Source: Planctomycetaceae bacterium (lineage in GTDB: Bacteria; Planctomycetota; Planctomycetia; Pirellulales; Pirellulaceae). From it: 64,000 bases of DNA. This document shows, piece after piece, positions 60,889-64,000 of this stretch. The position numbers and the translations under genes are program-made. The notes beneath the pieces are model-generated. The model did no database searches. It had not been told where the DNA came from and saw nothing but the letters and a program-made list of their open reading frames with translations. Numbering within the stretch: position 1 is the first letter of the stretch; every line of letters begins with the position of its first letter. Where the stretch lies: positions 45,658 through 109,657 of the forward strand of contig JAEUIQ010000001.1 of NCBI GenBank assembly GCA_016794985.1, in the 5' to 3' direction.

Positions 60889-61533
60889 GTGAGCGTTTAT
60901 CAAATCGAAGGCTTAGCGAAAACACCAGCCAGAAGTTCGAATAAATTGAGCGAACGCCAGCGAGTCGAAGCGGTGCTGTGGATCGCGAAGGAACCTCTCG
61001 GAGCCCGCAAGTTGGCCGAATTCGCCGGTCTGGAAGACGCTACCCGAGTCCGAACCATCGTGAACCAACTAAACGAAACCTACGACCGAAAAGGCCGCGC
61101 GTTTCAGATTCGCACGGTAGCTGGCGGGTATCAAATGCTGACGCGGCCACAGTTCGCCAAGTGGATTCGCCGGCTACAACACGTCGGCTTGCCCGAACGG
61201 TTGAGTGGCCCGGCCTTGGAAACCTTGGCCGTGATCGCCTACCGGCAGCCGATGGTCCGGGCGGAGATCGACGCGATACGTGGAGTCCACAGCGGCGAAG
61301 TGCTTCGGCAACTTTTGGAAAAGGATCTCGTAAAAATCGCTGGGCGGAGCAACGATCTTGGGCACCCATTCCTCTATGCGACTACCCGCCGCTTCCTTAA
61401 GATGTTCGGTTTGGGTAGTCTGGAAGAGTTGCCAGCCGCGGGTCAACTTCGACGAAGAAAGTCGTCCGATAAGGATACTCCATCGACGTCCCCAGGCCCC
61501 AACAGCCCATCCGATTCGTCGGAGGCAAGCTAG
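60889..61533 (+). CDS. scpB: Segregation and condensation protein B
   Basis: Winged-helix partner of SMC-ScpA in chromosome condensation. Conserved core: VEAVLWIAKEPLGARKLAEF, IVNQLNETYDRKGRAFQIRT, VAGGYQMLTRPQFAKWIRRL, LSGPALETLAVIAYRQPM, RAEIDAIRGVHSGEVLRQLL, and GHPFLYATTRRFLKMFGL. The C-terminus is Ser/Pro-rich. The start is uncertain: GTG 60889 is chosen, but TTG 60850, TTG 60946 or an earlier codon are possible, and a separate 37-codon frame (60832-60944) overlaps this stretch. ScpA is not in the window. The acidic-protein gene follows 157 bases downstream. Confidence 0.85.
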   Translation: MSVYQIEGLAKTPARSSNKLSERQRVEAVLWIAKEPLGARKLAEFAGLEDATRVRTIVNQLNETYDRKGRAFQIRTVAGGYQMLTRPQFAKWIRRLQHVGLPERLSGPALETLAVIAYRQPMVRAEIDAIRGVHSGEVLRQLLEKDLVKIAGRSNDLGHPFLYATTRRFLKMFGLGSLEELPAAGQLRRRKSSDKDTPSTSPGPNSPSDSSEAS

Positions 61534-61615
61534 TTGGCCCGGCGACCAGGACGCGACAACCTACCGCAGTAGGTCAGTTGCAAGCGGTTCGAAGATCGCT
61601 ATATTCCCGCACATA

Positions 61616-61645
61616 GCCCAAAAGCAATTTGCCCAAAAGCAATTT
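61616..61645. repeat. Tandem duplication of a 15-bp unit
   Basis: GCCCAAAAGCAATTT occurs twice back to back (61616-61630 and 61631-61645), just upstream of the acidic-protein gene. Confidence 0.9.
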
Positions 61646-61689
61646 ATTCCCCGACCGAGTATCCCAGCGACCTTTGGAGGAATCCAACC

Positions 61690-62112
61690 GTGAGCGTGAG
61701 ATTTAGAACGACCGGCCAAACACAGCGATCTGCCGACAACCTCTGGGCGGCTGAAGCACCGGAGCACGAGTGGACGATCTACGCCGTCGATGATGACGAC
61801 GACGATGATGAGCTAGAAGACGACGAGGACGACGAGGACGACGACGATGAGTTCGGGGACGACGAAGAACTAGAAGACGACGACGATGTCGAAGAATTTG
61901 ATGAAGAATTCGACGAGGAGGACGTCGAAGACGAAGATTATGAAGACGACGAAGAAGGCGAAGAAGAGTGGGAAGAGGTCGACGACGACGAAGACGATGA
62001 CGACGATGAAGAGTCCGAGGAAGAAGACGACGACGAAGACTGGGACGACGACGATGACTGGGACGACGAAGACGACGACGAAGAGGAAGAAGATGAAGAC
62101 TGGGAAGACTAG
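61690..62112 (+). CDS. Extremely acidic Asp/Glu-rich protein
   Basis: 140 residues. After about 33 ordinary residues (RFRTTGQTQRSADNLWAAEA, HEWTIYAVDD), nearly all remaining positions are Asp or Glu, with occasional Trp, Phe or Tyr. The GTG start has GGAGG 9 bases upstream, and a good terminator follows at 62173, so expression as a single gene is likely. The family is not recognised. The tail is probably disordered and may bind cations or basic proteins; nucleic-acid mimicry is another possibility. Short repeats of GAC/GAT/GAA make the region prone to length change. Confidence 0.8.
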   Translation: MSVRFRTTGQTQRSADNLWAAEAPEHEWTIYAVDDDDDDDELEDDEDDEDDDDEFGDDEELEDDDDVEEFDEEFDEEDVEDEDYEDDEEGEEEWEEVDDDEDDDDDEESEEEDDDEDWDDDDDWDDEDDDEEEEDEDWED

Positions 62113-62172
62113 TCGTTAGCGGTCCGAGGGCTGAGACGAGTCACGGCCCAACGATTCGGCGCCACACATGAG

Positions 62173-62206
62173 AATGGTCGGCCAGCGAGGGCCGGCCATT
62201 TTTTTT
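62173..62206 (+). terminator. Rho-independent terminator after acidic-protein gene
   Basis: AATGGTCGGCC (62173-62183) pairs with GGCCGGCCATT (62190-62200), one G-T pair, 6-base loop, then T residues to 62206. Confidence 0.88.
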
Positions 62207-62261
62207 GGACAGACCGGGCAGGGCCTCCTCCAACAGTACCTCCGACGGAAACACAGAAACT

Positions 62262-63083
62262 TTAGGCGGCTAAAAAGTAGGTCAATAACCAGAAACCCAA
62301 GCCAATCATCAGATACAACAGCGACTCCAAATATCGCGAACTGGATAAACTTGGCTGATGAGATTCAGCCGTGGTGATTAGCACCGGAACCGCTCGACGG
62401 CAGAGCTCATGGGTGATCGCCAACAAGGCGACAGCAGCTACCCCGAGCAAGCCGTCGATCCAACCCCAGAAGTCTCCCGCGACGGCATGCGTAATGACCA
62501 ACGCATTGCCCAATAAATAACTTGCTGCTGCTCGCGCGTCGCCCATGTTGCGATCCTGCACGATTCGCTGTCGCAACGAAGAACGCTCGCCGCGCAAATA
62601 GAAACCAATCACGACCAACAGCGCCGTCCAACCCGCTAGGAAAAATCCAAACGGGATCCACCAACCGCCTTCGCCATCACTTGTGGGATCGGCTTCGCCC
62701 CAATTCGAACCACCAAAGATCAAACCTGTCGCCAAGGCGAAAGCACCGACCACCACACCGGCGGCCAAGTTCCGACGTTGATGAACATCAATCGACGTGC
62801 GAATCCCGTACAGGTAAGTCGCCCAAAACCCGGGACCCAATACGACCGCCAAACCCATCAGCCAATAAAACAACTGATAAACCCCAACCACACTCGGATC
62901 CGCTTGGTACCGCAGAACGTAGGTCGTCCAAGCCATGGCTGCCGCAATCGCCAACAACGGCAACGCCGCAGCGGGATTATTGCGGAAATAGAACCGATGT
63001 TTGAGCCACCCCAAGACTAGCGGCAAACAGAACAACGACAACGCGATCGACGCGATGAAGAACATAATCTCGTCGTCCGACAC
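62262..63083 (-). CDS. Multi-pass membrane protein (possibly DUF350-like)
   Basis: 273 residues with about seven hydrophobic segments (IMFFIASIALSLFCLPLVLG, LPLLAIAAAMAWTTYVL, FYWLMGLAVVLGPGFWATYL, LAAGVVVGAFALATGLIFGG, WIPFGFFLAGWTALLVVIGF, DFWGWIDGLLGVAAVALLAI, LESLLYLMIGLGFWLLTYFL). The segment RNMGDARAAASYLLGNALVI slightly resembles the DUF350 pattern. No transport or catalytic motif was found. The GTG start is supported by GGGAGG 6 bases upstream. A small membrane protein gene lies upstream in the same direction. Confidence 0.65.
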   Translation of the reverse strand: MSDDEIMFFIASIALSLFCLPLVLGWLKHRFYFRNNPAAALPLLAIAAAMAWTTYVLRYQADPSVVGVYQLFYWLMGLAVVLGPGFWATYLYGIRTSIDVHQRRNLAAGVVVGAFALATGLIFGGSNWGEADPTSDGEGGWWIPFGFFLAGWTALLVVIGFYLRGERSSLRQRIVQDRNMGDARAAASYLLGNALVITHAVAGDFWGWIDGLLGVAAVALLAITHELCRRAVPVLITTAESHQPSLSSSRYLESLLYLMIGLGFWLLTYFLAA

Positions 63084-63235
63084 AAAAATCCTCCCAAGAC
63101 CTCACAGCAGTCGTTTGGTCACAAGGAATGACCGTCAAAAAACAAGAAAGGTGCCATGATCATTTTAGGGCAAGCCGGATCAAGGGGTTAGGCCGAGCGG
63201 AAATTGCTCGCACCCACACAACCTCGACAACTTCA

Positions 63236-63421
63236 CTACTCGACGTCGCCTTCATTGAGCTGTCGTCCTCGGTCCGACATTTGTCGCTTGAGCAGGCTCG
63301 TTTTCAATTGGATGACCATCTTCTTTTGATATTCTCGCATCATGAATACCAAAGCAGAAACCGCGATGTAAGCCGACAACCCCACCAAGATCCAATCCCA
63401 AACCGAGTTATCGACAAACAT
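63236..63421 (-). CDS. Small single-pass membrane protein
   Basis: 61 residues: one TM (WDWILVGLSAYIAVSALVFM) followed by a basic, coiled-coil-prone tail (REYQKKMVIQLKTSLLKRQM) and an acidic end. ATG 63421 has GGGAG 6 bases upstream, which supports it over the TTG at 63427. Family unknown. It lies 152 bases upstream of the multi-pass protein gene, on the same strand; the pair may form a membrane complex. Confidence 0.6.
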   Translation of the reverse strand: MFVDNSVWDWILVGLSAYIAVSALVFMMREYQKKMVIQLKTSLLKRQMSDRGRQLNEGDVE

Positions 63422-64000
63422 TGGCAACTCCCAAGCTCAGGCCGGCCAAAGGATTCGGCGGATTGACCGAGTACACCAGCTATATCCCCATCGGTCGCAG
63501 CCCATGCGTCAGACTTAACAGATCTACGCCGCGACGTCCAGGTCGAACAGCCAGAAAGAACCAGCGGGCCGAATCAAGTAAAGTTCACGTTGAAGGTCTG
63601 CTTAACCGAAATGCCGTTCCCAAAGTGGCTGGCACACGCCGTGAGCCGTCCCAAGATACTTAAAGACGATGGCATTTTGACGGTAGCGGCACTTGGAAGC
63701 TGCCCACAACCTAACTTCGGAGAACGGAATTGGGTCAACCGTTAACCGCAAACGTACGCGCAAGCGGAACCGCGGCCACTCGCGATGCTCCGGGAAGTCA
63801 GAAGTGGGCAAAGGAATTCGGGCAGAGGAATTTCTGAAGCCAGGCGCGGTAGAAGGTGTTGGCGTAGGATGGACTTCCCACCGATTCAAGAAGGACCGCA
63901 GATTGAAAACCGTCAAAGGATGAGAGGTCTGCACGGCGTCAGAAAGATCCGCGCCAATTTTGGTAAACGCGATTGGATCAAAAGAAGTTGAGGATTCACG
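63422..64000. other. Intergenic region without a recognised gene
   Basis: Frames on both strands look non-coding. The stretch from about 63650 to 63840 resembles, from memory, dispersed sequences of other Pirellulales genomes that are often called as spurious short proteins; it contains repeat family D copy 2. Nothing else was recognised. Confidence 0.45.
63807..63833 (+). repeat. Dispersed repeat family D, copy 2
   Basis: GGCAAAGGAATTC followed directly by a variant of itself, 27 bases in all. It matches the minus-strand sequence at 32467-32493 except for one A/G change. Confidence 0.75.

Overview
The window looks like a chromosomal segment of a planctomycete, most likely order Pirellulales. 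The family content points there: a DUF1501 protein paired with a PSCyt1/DUF1549/DUF1553 cytochrome-type protein, Tat-exported Gfo/Idh/MocA proteins, a sulfatase with a CxPSR motif, BBP2-type porins, an Uma2 nuclease, and a cytochrome with six CxxCH motifs. The dnaA-dnaN-(DUF721)-gyrB block at 53-59 kb makes it plausible that the replication origin lies in the window. No rRNA, tRNA, CRISPR array, phage module or insertion sequence was seen.

Layout. 0-2 kb: 3' end of coaX overlapping a divergent MnmE-like GTPase. 2.4-11 kb: minus-strand cutC, sulfatase, a zinc-protease-like lipoprotein, and comEC translationally coupled to a Gfo/Idh oxidoreductase. 11.5-16 kb: a transglutaminase/hydrolase fusion, a multi-hairpin intergenic repeat, a second Gfo/Idh protein and an Uma2 nuclease. 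16.2-20.2 kb: a compact operon of a TPR-fused AAA ATPase and two paralogous TPR/multi-TM proteins, the best candidate here for an undescribed system. 20-32 kb: envelope proteins, the DUF1501/PSCyt pair, a porin and a three-part secreted giant (unknown N-domain, PQQ-type propeller, FG-GAP repeats). 32.6-45 kb: a glycosidase-like protein, a toxin-antitoxin pair whose toxin carries an in-frame amber codon, then a long minus-strand run with several 4-base overlaps (NHL protein, dipeptide epimerase, S41 protease, MntR, tsaC, six-heme cytochrome, GDH-like propeller).

45-51.4 kb: an operon with a Wzz-like chain-length protein, an ExeA/PEP-CTERM-locus-type ATPase, a BY-kinase-like protein without its P-loop, and folC. 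51.8-53 kb: a second porin with a textbook terminator. 53-60.6 kb: replication block (gyrB, DUF721/DciA-like, dnaN, A/T-rich intergenic region, an aberrant DnaA), cysteine desulfurase and a small membrane protein. 60.9-63.4 kb: scpB, an extremely acidic protein, and two membrane proteins.

Several short, hairpin-forming repeat families are scattered between genes. Two of them have two copies in the window, separated by 31 kb and 43 kb. All function statements come from reading motifs by eye; no database search was run.
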